From positions 47,043,052-47,107,051 of the forward strand of contig OX326956.1 in the NCBI GenBank assembly GCA_946800325.1: a stretch of DNA of 64,000 nucleotides, given 5' to 3'. The position numbers were made by a program, and so were the translations under genes. Each line of letters begins with the position of its first letter. Position 1 is the first letter of the stretch. Below, one piece after another: positions 11,578 to 25,486 of the stretch. This DNA comes from Luzula sylvatica (Eukaryota > Streptophyta > Magnoliopsida > Poales > Juncaceae). The notes below the pieces were generated by a model. That model was not told the DNA's origin, ran no database searches, and saw only the letters and a list, made by a program, of their open reading frames with translations.

Positions 11578-12388
11578 CTTTACTACATAACTTTTCACCA
11601 AATTTCACAAACACAAATAAAGTTTGTTTTTCTATTCAAAACAAGATTTTAACGCTTTGAGGTGTTCAAATAACGTGTTTTTAGATCATTTGTATTGTAT
11701 CTTTTACTACATAACTTTTCACCAAATTTCACAAACCCTAATAAAGTTTGTTTTTCGATTCAAAACAAACTTTTAACGCTTTCAGGAGTTCAAATAACGT
11801 GTTTTTAGATCATTTGTATCATATATTTTACTACATAATTTTTCACCAAATTTCACAAACACTAAGAAAGTTTGTTTTTCGATTCAAAACAAGATTTTAA
11901 CGCTTTGAGGAGCTCAAATAACTTGTTTTTAGATCATTTGTATCGTATCTTTTACTACATAACTTTTCACCAAATTTCACAAACACTAAGAAAGTTTGCT
12001 TTTCGATTCAAAATAAGATTTTAGCGCTTTGAGGAGTTCAAATAACATGTTTTTAGATCATTTGTATCGTATCTTTTACTACATAACTTTTCACCAAATT
12101 TCACAAACACTAAGAAAGTTTGTTTTTCGATTCAAAACAAGATTTTAACGCTTTGAGTAGTTCAAATAACGTGTTTTTAGATCATTTGTATCGTATCCTT
12201 TACTACATAACTTTTCACCAAATTTCACAAACACATAGAAAGTTTGTTTTTCGATTCAAAACAAGATTTTAACGCTTTGAGTAGTTCAAATAACGTGTTT
12301 TTAGATCATTTGTATCGTATCTTTTACTACATAACTTTTCACCAAATTTCGCAAACACTAAGAAAGTTTGTTTTTCGATTCAAAATCA

Positions 12389-13332
12389 GATTTTAACGCT
12401 TTGAGTAGTTCAAATAACGTGTTTTTAGATCATTTGTATCGTATCTTTTACTACATAACTTTTCACCAAATTTCACAAACACTAAGAAATTTTGTTTTTC
12501 GATTCAAAACAAGATTTTAACGTTTTGAGGAGCTCAAAAAACTTATTTTTAGATCATTTGTATCGTATCTTTTACTACGTAACTTTTCACCAAATTTCAC
12601 AAACACTAAGAAAGTTTGTTTTTCGATTCAAAACAAGATTTTAGCGCTTTGAGGAGTTCAAATAACATGTTTTTGGATCATTTGTATCGTATCTTTTACT
12701 ACATAACTTTTCACCAAATTTCACAAACACTAAGAAATATTGTTTTTCGATTCAAACCAAAATTTTAACGATTTGAGTAGTTCAAATGACGTGTTTTTAG
12801 ATCATTTGTATCGTATCTTTTACTACATAACTTTTCACCAAATTTCACAAACACTAAGAAAGTTTGTTTTTCGATTAAAAACAAGATTTTAACGCTTTGA
12901 GGAGCTCAAATAACTTGTTTTTAGATCATTTGTATCGTATCTTTTACTACGTAACTTTTCACCAAATTTCACAAACACTAAGAAAGTTTGTTTATCGATT
13001 CAAAACAAGATTTTAGCGCTTTGAGGAGTTCAAATAACATGTTTTTAGATCATTTGTATCGTATCTTTTACTACCTAACTTTTCATCAAATTTCACAAAC
13101 ACCAAGAAAGTTTGTTTTTCGATTCAAAACAAGATTTTAACGCTTTGAGTAGTTCAAATAACGTGTTTTTAGATCATTTGTATCGTATCTTTTACTACAT
13201 AACTTTTCACCAAATTTCACAAACTCTAAGAAAGTTTGTTTTTCTATTCAAAATAAGATTTTAACGCTTTGAGGAGCTCAAATAACTTATATTTAGATAA
13301 TTTGTATCGTATCTTTTACTACGTAACTTTTC
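12389..13332. repeat. Nested 17-unit duplication, first arm (62-mer copy 1)
   Basis: This 0.94-kb segment recurs at 14,497-15,440, offset 2,108 (17 x 124). It carries private changes: AAGAAATTTTG, CGTTTTGAGGAGCTCAAAAA, AAATATTG with CAAACCAAAATTTTAACGATTT, GATTAAAAAC and AAACTCTAAG. The arm ends where CCCCAC here meets CACCAA in the second arm (13,333 against 15,441). Because both arms occur in both 62-unit copies, this duplication predates the 62-unit one. Confidence 0.85.
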
Positions 13333-14496
13333 CCCACATTTCACAAACACTAAGATAGTTTGTTTTTCAATTCAAAACAAGATTTTAGCGCTTTGAGGAG
13401 TTCAAATAACATGTTTTTAGATCATTTGTATCGTATCTTTTACTACATAACTTTTCACCAAATTTCACAAACACTAAGAAAGTTTGTTTTTCGATTCAAA
13501 ACAAGATTTTAACGCTTTGAGTAGTTCAAATGACGTATTTTTAGATCATTTGTATCGTATCTTTTACTACATAACTTTTCACCAAATTTCACAAACACTA
13601 AGAAAGTTTGTTTTTCGATTCAAAACAAGATTTTAACGCTTTGGGTAGTTCAAATGACGTGTTTTTAGATCATTTGTATCGTATCTTTTACTACCTAACT
13701 TTTCATCAAATTTCACAAACACAAAGGAAGTTTGTTTATCGATTCAAAACAAGATTTTAACGCTTTGAGGAGTTCAAATGACGTGTTTTTAGATCATTTG
13801 TATCGTATCTTTTACTACATAACTTTTCACCAAATTTCACAAACACCAAGAAAGTTTGTTTTTCGATTCAAAACAAGATTTTAACGCTTTGAGGAGTTCA
13901 AATAACGTGTTTTTAGATCTTTTTTATCGTATACTTTGCTACATAACTTTTCGCCACATTTCACAAACACTAAGAAAGTTTGTTTTTCGATTCAAAACAA
14001 GATTTTAACGCCTTGAGTAGTTCAAATAACGTGTTTTTAGATCATTTATATCGTATCTTTTACTACAAAACTTTTCACCAAATTTCACAAACACTAAGAA
14101 AGTTTGTTTTTCGATTCAAAACAAGATTTTAACGCTTTGAGGAGTTCAAATAACTTATATTTAGATCATTTGTATCGTATCTTTTACTACATAACTTTTC
14201 ACCAAATTTCACAAACACTAAGAAAGTTTGTTTTTCGATTCAAAACACACTTTTAACGCTTTCAGGAGTTCAAATAACGTGTTTTTAGATCATTTGTATC
14301 ATATATTTTACTACATAACTTTTCACCAAATTTCACAAACCCTAATAAAGTTTGTTTTTCGATTCAAAACACACTTTTAACGCTTTGAGTAGTTCAAATA
14401 ACGTGTTTTTAGATCATTTGTATCATATATTTTACTACATAATTTTTCACCAAATTTCACAAACACTAAGAAAGTTTGTTTTTCGATTCAAAACAA

Positions 14497-15440
14497 GATT
14501 TTAACGCTTTGAGTAGTTCAAATAACGTGTTTTTAGATCATTTGTATCGTATCTTTTACTACATAACTTTTCACCAAATTTCACAAACACTAAGAAATTT
14601 TGTTTTTCGATTCAAAACAAGATTTTAACGTTTTGAGGAGCTCAAAAAACTTATTTTTAGATCATTTGTATCGTATCTTTTACTACGTAACTTTTCACCA
14701 AATTTCACAAACACTAAGAAAGTTTGTTTTTCGATTCAAAACAAGATTTTAGCGCTTTGAGGAGTTCAAATAACATGTTTTTGGATCATTTGTATCGTAT
14801 CTTTTACTACATAACTTTTCACCAAATTTCACAAACACTAAGAAATATTGTTTTTCGATTCAAACCAAAATTTTAACGATTTGAGTAGTTCAAATGACGT
14901 GTTTTTAGATCATTTGTATCGTATCTTTTACTACATAACTTTTCACCAAATTTCACAAACACTAAGAAAGTTTGTTTTTCGATTAAAAACAAGATTTTAA
15001 CGCTTTGAGGAGCTCAAATAACTTGTTTTTAGATCATTTGTATCGTATCTTTTACTACGTAACTTTTCACCAAATTTCACAAACACTAAGAAAGTTTGTT
15101 TATCGATTCAAAACAAGATTTTAGCGCTTTGAGGAGTTCAAATAACATGTTTTTAGATCATTTGTATCGTATCTTTTACTACCTAACTTTTCATCAAATT
15201 TCACAAACACCAAGAAAGTTTGTTTTTCGATTCAAAACAAGATTTTAACGCTTTGAGTAGTTCAAATAACGTGTTTTTAGATCATTTGTATCGTATCTTT
15301 TACTACATAACTTTTCACCAAATTTAACAAACTCTAAGAAAGTTTGTTTTTCTATTCAAAATAAGATTTTAACGCTTTGAGAAGCTCAAATAACTTATAT
15401 TTAGATAATTTGTATCGTATCTTTTACTACGTAACTTTTC
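14497..15440. repeat. Nested 17-unit duplication, second arm (62-mer copy 1)
   Basis: This is the duplicate of 12,389-13,332. Differences include TTTAACAAACTC near 15,326 (C to A) and GAGAAGCTC near 15,381 in place of GAGGAGCTC. The segment between the arms (about 13,333-14,496) is satellite with GCCACATTTC, CTACAAAAC and CTTTCAGGAG units. The other HOR copy has the same pair 7,688 bases on. Confidence 0.85.
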
Positions 15441-18400
15441 ACCAAATTTCACAAACACTAAGAAAGTTTGTTTATCGATTCAAAACAAGATTTTAGCGCT
15501 TTGAGGAGTTCAAATAACATGTTTTTAGATCATTTGTATCGTATCTTTTACTACCTAACTTTTCATCAAATTTCACAAACACCAAGAAAGTTTGTTTTTC
15601 GATTCAAAACAAGATTTTAACGCTTTGAGTAGTTCAAATAACGTGTTTTTAGATCATTTGTATCGTATCTTTTACTACATAACTTTTCACCAAATTTCAC
15701 AAACACTAAGAAAGTTTGTTTTTCTATTCAAAACAAGATTTTAACGCTTTGAGGAGCTCAAATAACTTATATTTAGATAATTTGTATCGTATCTTTTACT
15801 ACGTAACTTTTCCCCACATTTCACAAACACTAAGATAGTTTGTTTTTCAATTCAAAACAAGATTTTAGCGCTTTGAGGAGTTCAAATAACATGTTTTTAG
15901 ATCATTTGTATCGTATCTTTTACTACATAACTTTTCACCAAATTTCACAAACTCTAAGAAAGTTTGTTTTTCGATTCAAAACAAGATTTTAACGCTTTGA
16001 GTAGTTCAAATGACGTATTTTTAGATCATTTGTATCGTATCTTTTACTACATAACTTTTCACCAAATTTCACAAACACTAAGAAAGTTTGTTTATCGATT
16101 CAAAACAAGATTTTAGCGCTTTGAGGAGTTCAAATAACATGTTTTTAGATCATTTGTATCGTATCTTTTACTACCTAACTTTTCATCAAATTTCACAAAC
16201 ACCAAGAAAGTTTGTTTTTCGATTCAAAACAAGATTTTAACGCATTGAGGAGTTCAAATAACGTGTTTTTAGATCTTTTGTATCGTATCCTTTGCTACAT
16301 AACTTTTTGCCACATTTCACAAACACTAAGAAAGTTTGTTTTTCGATTCAAAACAAGATTTTAACGCCTTGAGTAGTTCAAATAACGTGTTTTTAGATCA
16401 TTTATATCGTATCTTTTACTACAAAACTTTTCACCAAATTTCACAAACACTAAGAAAGTTTGTTTTTCGATTCAAAACAAGATTTTAACGCTTTGAGGAG
16501 TTCAAATAACGTGTTTTTAGATCATTTGTATCGTATCTTTTACTACATAACTTTTCACCAAATTTCACAAACACTAAGAAAGTTTGTTTTTCGATTCAAA
16601 ACAAGATTTTAACGCTTTGGGTAGTTCAAATAACGTGTTTTTAGATCATTTGTATCGTATCTTTTACTACATAACTTTTCACCAAATTTCACAAACACTA
16701 AGAATGTTTGTTTTTCGATTCAAAACAAAATTTTAGCGCTTTGAGGAGTTCAAATAACGTGTTTTTGGATCATTTTTATCGTATCTTTTACTACAGAACT
16801 TTTCACCAAATTTCACAAACACTAAGAAAGTTTGTTTTTCGATTCAAAACAAGATTTTAAAGGTTTGAGGAGTTCAAATATACTGTTTTTAGATCATTTG
16901 TATCGTATCTTTTACTACATAACTTTTCACCAAATTTCACAAACACTAAGAAAGTTAGCTTTTCGATTCAAAACAAGATTTTAACGCTTTGAGGAGTTCA
17001 AATTACGTGTTTTTAGATCATTTGTATCGTATCCTTTACTACATAACTTTTCACCAAATTTCACAAACACAAATAAAGTTTGTTTTTCTATTCAAAACAA
17101 GATTTTAACGCTTTGAGGTGTTCAAATAACGTGTTTTTAGATCATTTGTATTGTATCTTTTACTACATAACTTTTCACCAAATTTCACAAACCCTAATAA
17201 AGTTTGTTTTTCGATTCAAAACACACTTTTAACGCTTTCAGGAGTTCAAATAACGTGTTTTTAGATCATTTGTATCATATATTTTACTACATAATTTTTC
17301 ACCAAATTTCACAAACACAAATAAAGTTTGTTTTTCGATTCAAAACAAGATTTTTACGCTTTGAGGAGCTCAAATAACGTGTTTTTAGATCATTTGTATC
17401 GTATCTTTTACTACCTAACTTTTCATCAAATTTCACAAACACCAAGAAAGTTTGTTTTTCGATTCAAAACAAGATTTTAACGCTTTGAGTAGTTCAAATA
17501 ACGTGTTTTTAGATCATTTGTATCGTATCTTTTACTACATAACTTTTCACCAAATTTCACAAACACTAAGAAAGTTTGTTTTTCGATTCAAAACAAGATT
17601 TTAACGCTTTCAGTAGTTCAAATAACTTGTTTTTAGATCATTTGTATCGTATCTTTTACTACATAAGTTTTCACCAAATTTCACAAACACTAAGAACGTT
17701 TGTTTATCGATTCAAAACAAGATTTTAGCGCTTTGAGGAGTTCAAATAACATGTTTTTAGATCATTTGTATCGTATCTTTTACTACCTAACTTTTCATCA
17801 AATTTCACAAACACAAATAAAGTTTGTTTTTCTATTCAAAACAAGATTTTAACGCTTTGAGGTGTTCAAATAACGTGTTTTTAGATCATTTGTATTGTAT
17901 CTTTTACTACATAACTTTTCACCAAATTTCACAAACCCTAATAAAGTTTGTTTTTCGATTCAAAACACACTTTTAACGCTTTCAGGAGTTCAAATAACGT
18001 GTTTTTAGATCATTTGTATCATATATTTTATTACATAATTTTTCACCAAATTTCACAAACACTAAGAAAGTTTGTTTTTCGATTCAAAACAAGATTTTAA
18101 TGCTTTGAGGGGCTCAAATAACTTGTTTTTAGATCATTTGTATCGTATCTTTTACTACGTAACTTTTCACCAAATTTCACAAACACTAAGAAAGTTTGTT
18201 TATCGATTCAAAACAAGATTTTAGCGCTTTGAGGAGTTCAAATAACATGTTTTTAGATCATTTGTATTGTATCTTTTACTACCTAACTTTTCACCAAATT
18301 TCACAAACACCAAGAAAGTTTGTTTTTCGATTCAAAACAAGATTTTAACGCTTTGAGTAGTTCAAATAACGTGTTTTTAGATCATTTGTATCGTATCTTT

Positions 18401-20076
18401 TACTACATAACTTTTCACCCAATTTCACAAACACTAAGAAAGTTTGTTTTTCTATTCAAAACAAGATTTTAACGCTTTGAGGAGCTCAAATAACTTATAT
18501 TTAGATAATTTGTATCGTATCTTTTACTACGTAACTTTTCCCCACATTTCACAAACACTAAGATAGTTTGTTTTTCAATTCAAAACAAGATTTTAGCGCT
18601 TTGAGGAGTTCAAATAACATGTTTTTAGATCATTTGTATCGTATCTTTTACTACATAACTTTTCACCAAATTTCACAAACACTAAGAAAGTTTGTTTTTC
18701 GATTCAAAACAAGATTTTAACGCTTTGAGTAGTTCAAATGACGTATTTTTAGATCATTTGTATTGTATCTTTTACTACATAACTTTTCACCAAATTTCAC
18801 AAACACTAAGAAAGTTTGTTTTTCGATTCAAAACAAGATTTTAACGCTTTGGGTAGTTCAAATAACGTGTTTTTAGATCATTTGTATCGTATCTTTTACT
18901 ACATAACTTTTCACCAAATTTCACAAACACTAAGAAAGTTTGTTTTTCTATTCAAAACAAGATTTTAACGCTTTGAGGAGCTCAAATAACTTGTTTTTAG
19001 ATCATTTGTATCGTATCTTTTACTACGTAACTTTTCCCCACATTTCACAAACACTAAGATAGTTTGTTTTTCGATTCAAAACAAGATTTTAGCGCTTTGA
19101 GGAGTTCAAATAACATGTTTTTAGATCATTTGTATCGTATCTTTTACTACATAACTTTTCACCAAATTTCACAAACACAAAGAAAGTTTGTTTTTCGATT
19201 CAAAACAAGATTTTAGCGCTTTGAGGAGTTCAAATAACGTGTTTTTAGATCATTTGTATCGTATCCTTTACTACATAACTTTTCACCAAATTTCACAAAC
19301 ACAAATAAAGTTTGTTTTTCTATTCAAAACAAGATTTTAACGCTTTGAGGTGTTCAAATAACGTGTTTTTAGATCATTTGTATTGTATCTTTTACTACAT
19401 AACTTTTCACCAAATTTCACAAACCCTAATAAAGTTTGTTTTTCGATTCAAAACAAACTTTTAACGCTTTCAGGAGTTCAAATAACGTGTTTTTAGATCA
19501 TTTGTATCATATATTTTACTACATAATTTTTCACCAAATTTCACAAACACTAAGAAAGTTTGTTTTTCGATTCAAAACAAGATTTTAACGCTTTGAGGAG
19601 CTCAAATAACTTGTTTTTAGATCATTTGTATCGTATCTTTTACTACATAACTTTTCACCAAATTTCACAAACACTAAGAAAGTTTGCTTTTCGATTCAAA
19701 ATAAGATTTTAGCGCTTTGAGGAGTTCAAATAACATGTTTTTAGATCATTTGTATCGTATCTTTTACTACATAACTTTTCACCAAATTTCACAAACACTA
19801 AGAAAGTTTGTTTTTCGATTCAAAACAAGATTTTAACGCTTTGAGTAGTTCAAATAACGTGTTTTTAGATCATTTGTATCGTATCCTTTACTACATAACT
19901 TTTCACCAAATTTCACAAACACATAGAAAGTTTGTTTTTCGATTCAAAACAAGATTTTAACGCTTTGAGTAGTTCAAATAACGTGTTTTTAGATCATTTG
20001 TATCGTATCTTTTACTACATAACTTTTCACCAAATTTCGCAAACACTAAGAAAGTTTGTTTTTCGATTCAAAATCA

Positions 20077-21020
20077 GATTTTAACGCTTTGAGTAGTTCA
20101 AATAACGTGTTTTTAGATCATTTGTATCGTATCTTTTACTACATAACTTTTCACCAAATTTCACAAACACTAAGAAATTTTGTTTTTCGATTCAAAACAA
20201 GATTTTAACGTTTTGAGGAGCTCAAAAAACTTATTTTTAGATCATTTGTATCGTATCTTTTACTACGTAACTTTTCACCAAATTTCACAAACACTAAGAA
20301 AGTTTGTTTTTCGATTCAAAACAAGATTTTAGCGCTTTGAGGAGTTCAAATAACATGTTTTTGGATCATTTGTATCGTATCTTTTACTACATAACTTTTC
20401 ACCAAATTTCACAAACACTAAGAAATATTGTTTTTCGATTCAAACCAAAATTTTAACGATTTGAGTAGTTCAAATGACGTGTTTTTAGATCATTTGTATC
20501 GTATCTTTTACTACATAACTTTTCACCAAATTTCACAAACACTAAGAAAGTTTGTTTTTCGATTAAAAACAAGATTTTAACGCTTTGAGGAGCTCAAATA
20601 ACTTGTTTTTAGATCATTTGTATCGTATCTTTTACTACGTAACTTTTCACCAAATTTCACAAACACTAAGAAAGTTTGTTTATCGATTCAAAACAAGATT
20701 TTAGCGCTTTGAGGAGTTCAAATAACATGTTTTTAGATCATTTGTATCGTATCTTTTACTACCTAACTTTTCATCAAATTTCACAAACACCAAGAAAGTT
20801 TGTTTTTCGATTCAAAACAAGATTTTAACGCTTTGAGTAGTTCAAATAACGTGTTTTTAGATCATTTGTATCGTATCTTTTACTACATAACTTTTCACCA
20901 AATTTCACAAACTCTAAGAAAGTTTGTTTTTCTATTCAAAATAAGATTTTAACGCTTTGAGGAGCTCAAATAACTTATATTTAGATAATTTGTATCGTAT
21001 CTTTTACTACGTAACTTTTC
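20077..21020. repeat. Nested 17-unit duplication, first arm (62-mer copy 2)
   Basis: This corresponds to 12,389-13,332 at +7,688 and to 22,185-23,128 at +2,108. It carries the same private marker set (AAATATTG at 20,423, GATTAAAAAC, AAACTCTAAG). Confidence 0.85.
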
Positions 21021-22184
21021 CCCACATTTCACAAACACTAAGATAGTTTGTTTTTCAATTCAAAACAAGATTTTAGCGCTTTGAGGAGTTCAAATAACAT
21101 GTTTTTAGATCATTTGTATCGTATCTTTTACTACATAACTTTTCACCAAATTTCACAAACACTAAGAAAGTTTGTTTTTCGATTCAAAACAAGATTTTAA
21201 CGCTTTGAGTAGTTCAAATGACGTATTTTTAGATCATTTGTATCGTATCTTTTACTACATAACTTTTCACCAAATTTCACAAACACTAAGAAAGTTTGTT
21301 TTTCGATTCAAAACAAGATTTTAACGCTTTGGGTAGTTCAAATGACGTGTTTTTAGATCATTTGTATCGTATCTTTTACTACCTAACTTTTCATCAAATT
21401 TCACAAACACAAAGGAAGTTTGTTTATCGATTCAAAACAAGATTTTAACGCTTTGAGGAGTTCAAATGACGTGTTTTTAGATCATTTGTATCGTATCTTT
21501 TACTACATAACTTTTCACCAAATTTCACAAACACCAAGAAAGTTTGTTTTTCGATTCAAAACAAGATTTTAACGCTTTGAGGAGTTCAAATAACGTGTTT
21601 TTAGATCTTTTTTATCGTATACTTTGCTACATAACTTTTCGCCACATTTCACAAACACTAAGAAAGTTTGTTTTTCGATTCAAAACAAGATTTTAACGCC
21701 TTGAGTAGTTCAAATAACGTGTTTTTAGATCATTTATATCGTATCTTTTACTACAAAACTTTTCACCAAATTTCACAAACACTAAGAAAGTTTGTTTTTC
21801 GATTCAAAACAAGATTTTAACGCTTTGAGGAGTTCAAATAACTTATATTTAGATCATTTGTATCGTATCTTTTACTACATAACTTTTCACCAAATTTCAC
21901 AAACACTAAGAAAGTTTGTTTTTCGATTCAAAACACACTTTTAACGCTTTCAGGAGTTCAAATAACGTGTTTTTAGATCATTTGTATCATATATTTTACT
22001 ACATAACTTTTCACCAAATTTCACAAACCCTAATAAAGTTTGTTTTTCGATTCAAAACACACTTTTAACGCTTTGAGTAGTTCAAATAACGTGTTTTTAG
22101 ATCATTTGTATCATATATTTTACTACATAATTTTTCACCAAATTTCACAAACACTAAGAAAGTTTGTTTTTCGATTCAAAACAA

Positions 22185-23128
22185 GATTTTAACGCTTTGA
22201 GTAGTTCAAATAACGTGTTTTTAGATCATTTGTATCGTATCTTTTACTACATAACTTTTCACCAAATTTCACAAACACTAAGAAATTTTGTTTTTCGATT
22301 CAAAACAAGATTTTAACGTTTTGAGGAGCTCAAAAAACTTATTTTTAGATCATTTGTATCGTATCTTTTACTACGTAACTTTTCACCAAATTTCACAAAC
22401 ACTAAGAAAGTTTGTTTTTCGATTCAAAACAAGATTTTAGCGCTTTGAGGAGTTCAAATAACATGTTTTTGGATCATTTGTATCGTATCTTTTACTACAT
22501 AACTTTTCACCAAATTTCACAAACACTAAGAAATATTGTTTTTCGATTCAAACCAAAATTTTAACGATTTGAGTAGTTCAAATGACGTGTTTTTAGATCA
22601 TTTGTATCGTATCTTTTACTACATAACTTTTCACCAAATTTCACAAACACTAAGAAAGTTTGTTTTTCGATTAAAAACAAGATTTTAACGCTTTGAGGAG
22701 CTCAAATAACTTGTTTTTAGATCATTTGTATCGTATCTTTTACTACGTAACTTTTCACCAAATTTCACAAACACTAAGAAAGTTTGTTTATCGATTCAAA
22801 ACAAGATTTTAGCGCTTTGAGGAGTTCAAATAACATGTTTTTAGATCATTTGTATCGTATCTTTTACTACCTAACTTTTCATCAAATTTCACAAACACCA
22901 AGAAAGTTTGTTTTTCGATTCAAAACAAGATTTTAACGCTTTGAGTAGTTCAAATAACGTGTTTTTAGATCATTTGTATCGTATCTTTTACTACATAACT
23001 TTTCACCAAATTTAACAAACTCTAAGAAAGTTTGTTTTTCTATTCAAAATAAGATTTTAACGCTTTGAGAAGCTCAAATAACTTATATTTAGATAATTTG
23101 TATCGTATCTTTTACTACGTAACTTTTC
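22185..23128. repeat. Nested 17-unit duplication, second arm (62-mer copy 2)
   Basis: This corresponds to 14,497-15,440 at +7,688. It keeps the arm-specific TTTAACAAACTC and GAGAAGCTC changes, which confirms that the arms diverged before the 62-unit duplication. Confidence 0.85.
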
Positions 23129-25486
23129 ACCAAATTTCACAAACACTAAGAAAGTTTGTTTATCGATTCAAAACAAGATTTTAGCGCTTTGAGGAGTTCA
23201 AATAACATGTTTTTAGATCATTTGTATCGTATCTTTTACTACCTAACTTTTCATCAAATTTCACAAACACCAAGAAAGTTTGTTTTTCGATTCAAAACAA
23301 GATTTTAACGCTTTGAGTAGTTCAAATAACGTGTTTTTAGATCATTTGTATCGTATCTTTTACTACATAACTTTTCACCAAATTTCACAAACACTAAGAA
23401 AGTTTGTTTTTCTATTCAAAACAAGATTTTAACGCTTTGAGGAGCTCAAATAACTTATATTTAGATAATTTGTATCGTATCTTTTACTACGTAACTTTTC
23501 CCCACATTTCACAAACACTAAGATAGTTTGTTTTTCAATTCAAAACAAGATTTTAGCGCTTTGAGGAGTTCAAATAACATGTTTTTAGATCATTTGTATC
23601 GTATCTTTTACTACATAACTTTTCACCAAATTTCACAAACTCTAAGAAAGTTTGTTTTTCGATTCAAAACAAGATTTTAACGCTTTGAGTAGTTCAAATG
23701 ACGTATTTTTAGATCATTTGTATCGTATCTTTTACTACATAACTTTTCACCAAATTTCACAAACACTAAGAAAGTTTGTTTATCGATTCAAAACAAGATT
23801 TTAGCGCTTTGAGGAGTTCAAATAACATGTTTTTAGATCATTTGTATCGTATCTTTTACTACCTAACTTTTCATCAAATTTCACAAACACCAAGAAAGTT
23901 TGTTTTTCGATTCAAAACAAGATTTTAACGCATTGAGGAGTTCAAATAACGTGTTTTTAGATCTTTTGTATCGTATCCTTTGCTACATAACTTTTTGCCA
24001 CATTTCACAAACACTAAGAAAGTTTGTTTTTCGATTCAAAACAAGATTTTAACGCCTTGAGTAGTTCAAATAACGTGTTTTTAGATCATTTATATCGTAT
24101 CTTTTACTACAAAACTTTTCACCAAATTTCACAAACACTAAGAAAGTTTGTTTTTCGATTCAAAACAAGATTTTAACGCTTTGAGGAGTTCAAATAACGT
24201 GTTTTTAGATCATTTGTATCGTATCTTTTACTACATAACTTTTCACCAAATTTCACAAACACTAAGAAAGTTTGTTTTTCGATTCAAAACAAGATTTTAA
24301 CGCTTTGGGTAGTTCAAATAACGTGTTTTTAGATCATTTGTATCGTATCTTTTACTACATAACTTTTCACCAAATTTCACAAACACTAAGAATGTTTGTT
24401 TTTCGATTCAAAACAAAATTTTAGCGCTTTGAGGAGTTCAAATAACGTGTTTTTGGATCATTTTTATCGTATCTTTTACTACAGAACTTTTCACCAAATT
24501 TCACAAACACTAAGAAAGTTTGTTTTTCGATTCAAAACAAGATTTTAAAGGTTTGAGGAGTTCAAATATACTGTTTTTAGATCATTTGTATCGTATCTTT
24601 TACTACATAACTTTTCACCAAATTTCACAAACACTAAGAAAGTTAGCTTTTCGATTCAAAACAAGATTTTAACGCTTTGAGGAGTTCAAATTACGTGTTT
24701 TTAGATCATTTGTATCGTATCCTTTACTACATAACTTTTCACCAAATTTCACAAACACAAATAAAGTTTGTTTTTCTATTCAAAACAAGATTTTAACGCT
24801 TTGAGGTGTTCAAATAACGTGTTTTTAGATCATTTGTATTGTATCTTTTACTACATAACTTTTCACCAAATTTCACAAACCCTAATAAAGTTTGTTTTTC
24901 GATTCAAAACACACTTTTAACGCTTTCAGGAGTTCAAATAACGTGTTTTTAGATCATTTGTATCATATATTTTACTACATAATTTTTCACCAAATTTCAC
25001 AAACACAAATAAAGTTTGTTTTTCGATTCAAAACAAGATTTTTACGCTTTGAGGAGCTCAAATAACGTGTTTTTAGATCATTTGTATCGTATCTTTTACT
25101 ACCTAACTTTTCATCAAATTTCACAAACACCAAGAAAGTTTGTTTTTCGATTCAAAACAAGATTTTAACGCTTTGAGTAGTTCAAATAACGTGTTTTTAG
25201 ATCATTTGTATCGTATCTTTTACTACATAACTTTTCACCAAATTTCACAAACACTAAGAAAGTTTGTTTTTCGATTCAAAACAAGATTTTAACGCTTTCA
25301 GTAGTTCAAATAACTTGTTTTTAGATCATTTGTATCGTATCTTTTACTACATAAGTTTTCACCAAATTTCACAAACACTAAGAACGTTTGTTTATCGATT
25401 CAAAACAAGATTTTAGCGCTTTGAGGAGTTCAAATAACATGTTTTTAGATCATTTGTATCGTATCTTTTACTACCTAACTTTTCAT

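Larger units (their letters stand above)
10111..17798. repeat. 62-unit higher-order repeat, copy 1 (regime B)
   Basis: Positions 10,111-17,798 match 17,799-25,486 at an offset of exactly 7,688 (62 x 124), with no net indel. Diagnostic private variants line up: AAAATCAG at 12,381 and 20,069, and AAATATTG followed by CAAACCAAAA at 12,735/14,843 and 20,423/22,531. One base difference I noticed is C at 11,076 against T at 18,764. Copies look nearly identical by eye, implying recent duplication, or an assembly effect. The first 1.47 kb continues the 51-unit repeat of regime A. The middle holds a nested 17-unit duplication. The last part (about 15,440-17,798) reuses cassettes from regime A. Confidence 0.9.
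17799..25486. repeat. 62-unit higher-order repeat, copy 2 (regime B)
   Basis: This is the tandem copy of 10,111-17,798. The junction lies in a hybrid unit. Up to 17,798 it follows the CCTAAC-CATC type that also occurs before 25,487; from 17,815 it follows the ACAAATAAAG-TCTATTC type of 10,127 onward. The 16 bases 17,799-17,814 are shared by both parents, so the exchange falls there. Nested 17-unit arms lie at 20,077-21,020 and 22,185-23,128. T at 18,764 is private to this copy. Confidence 0.9.
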
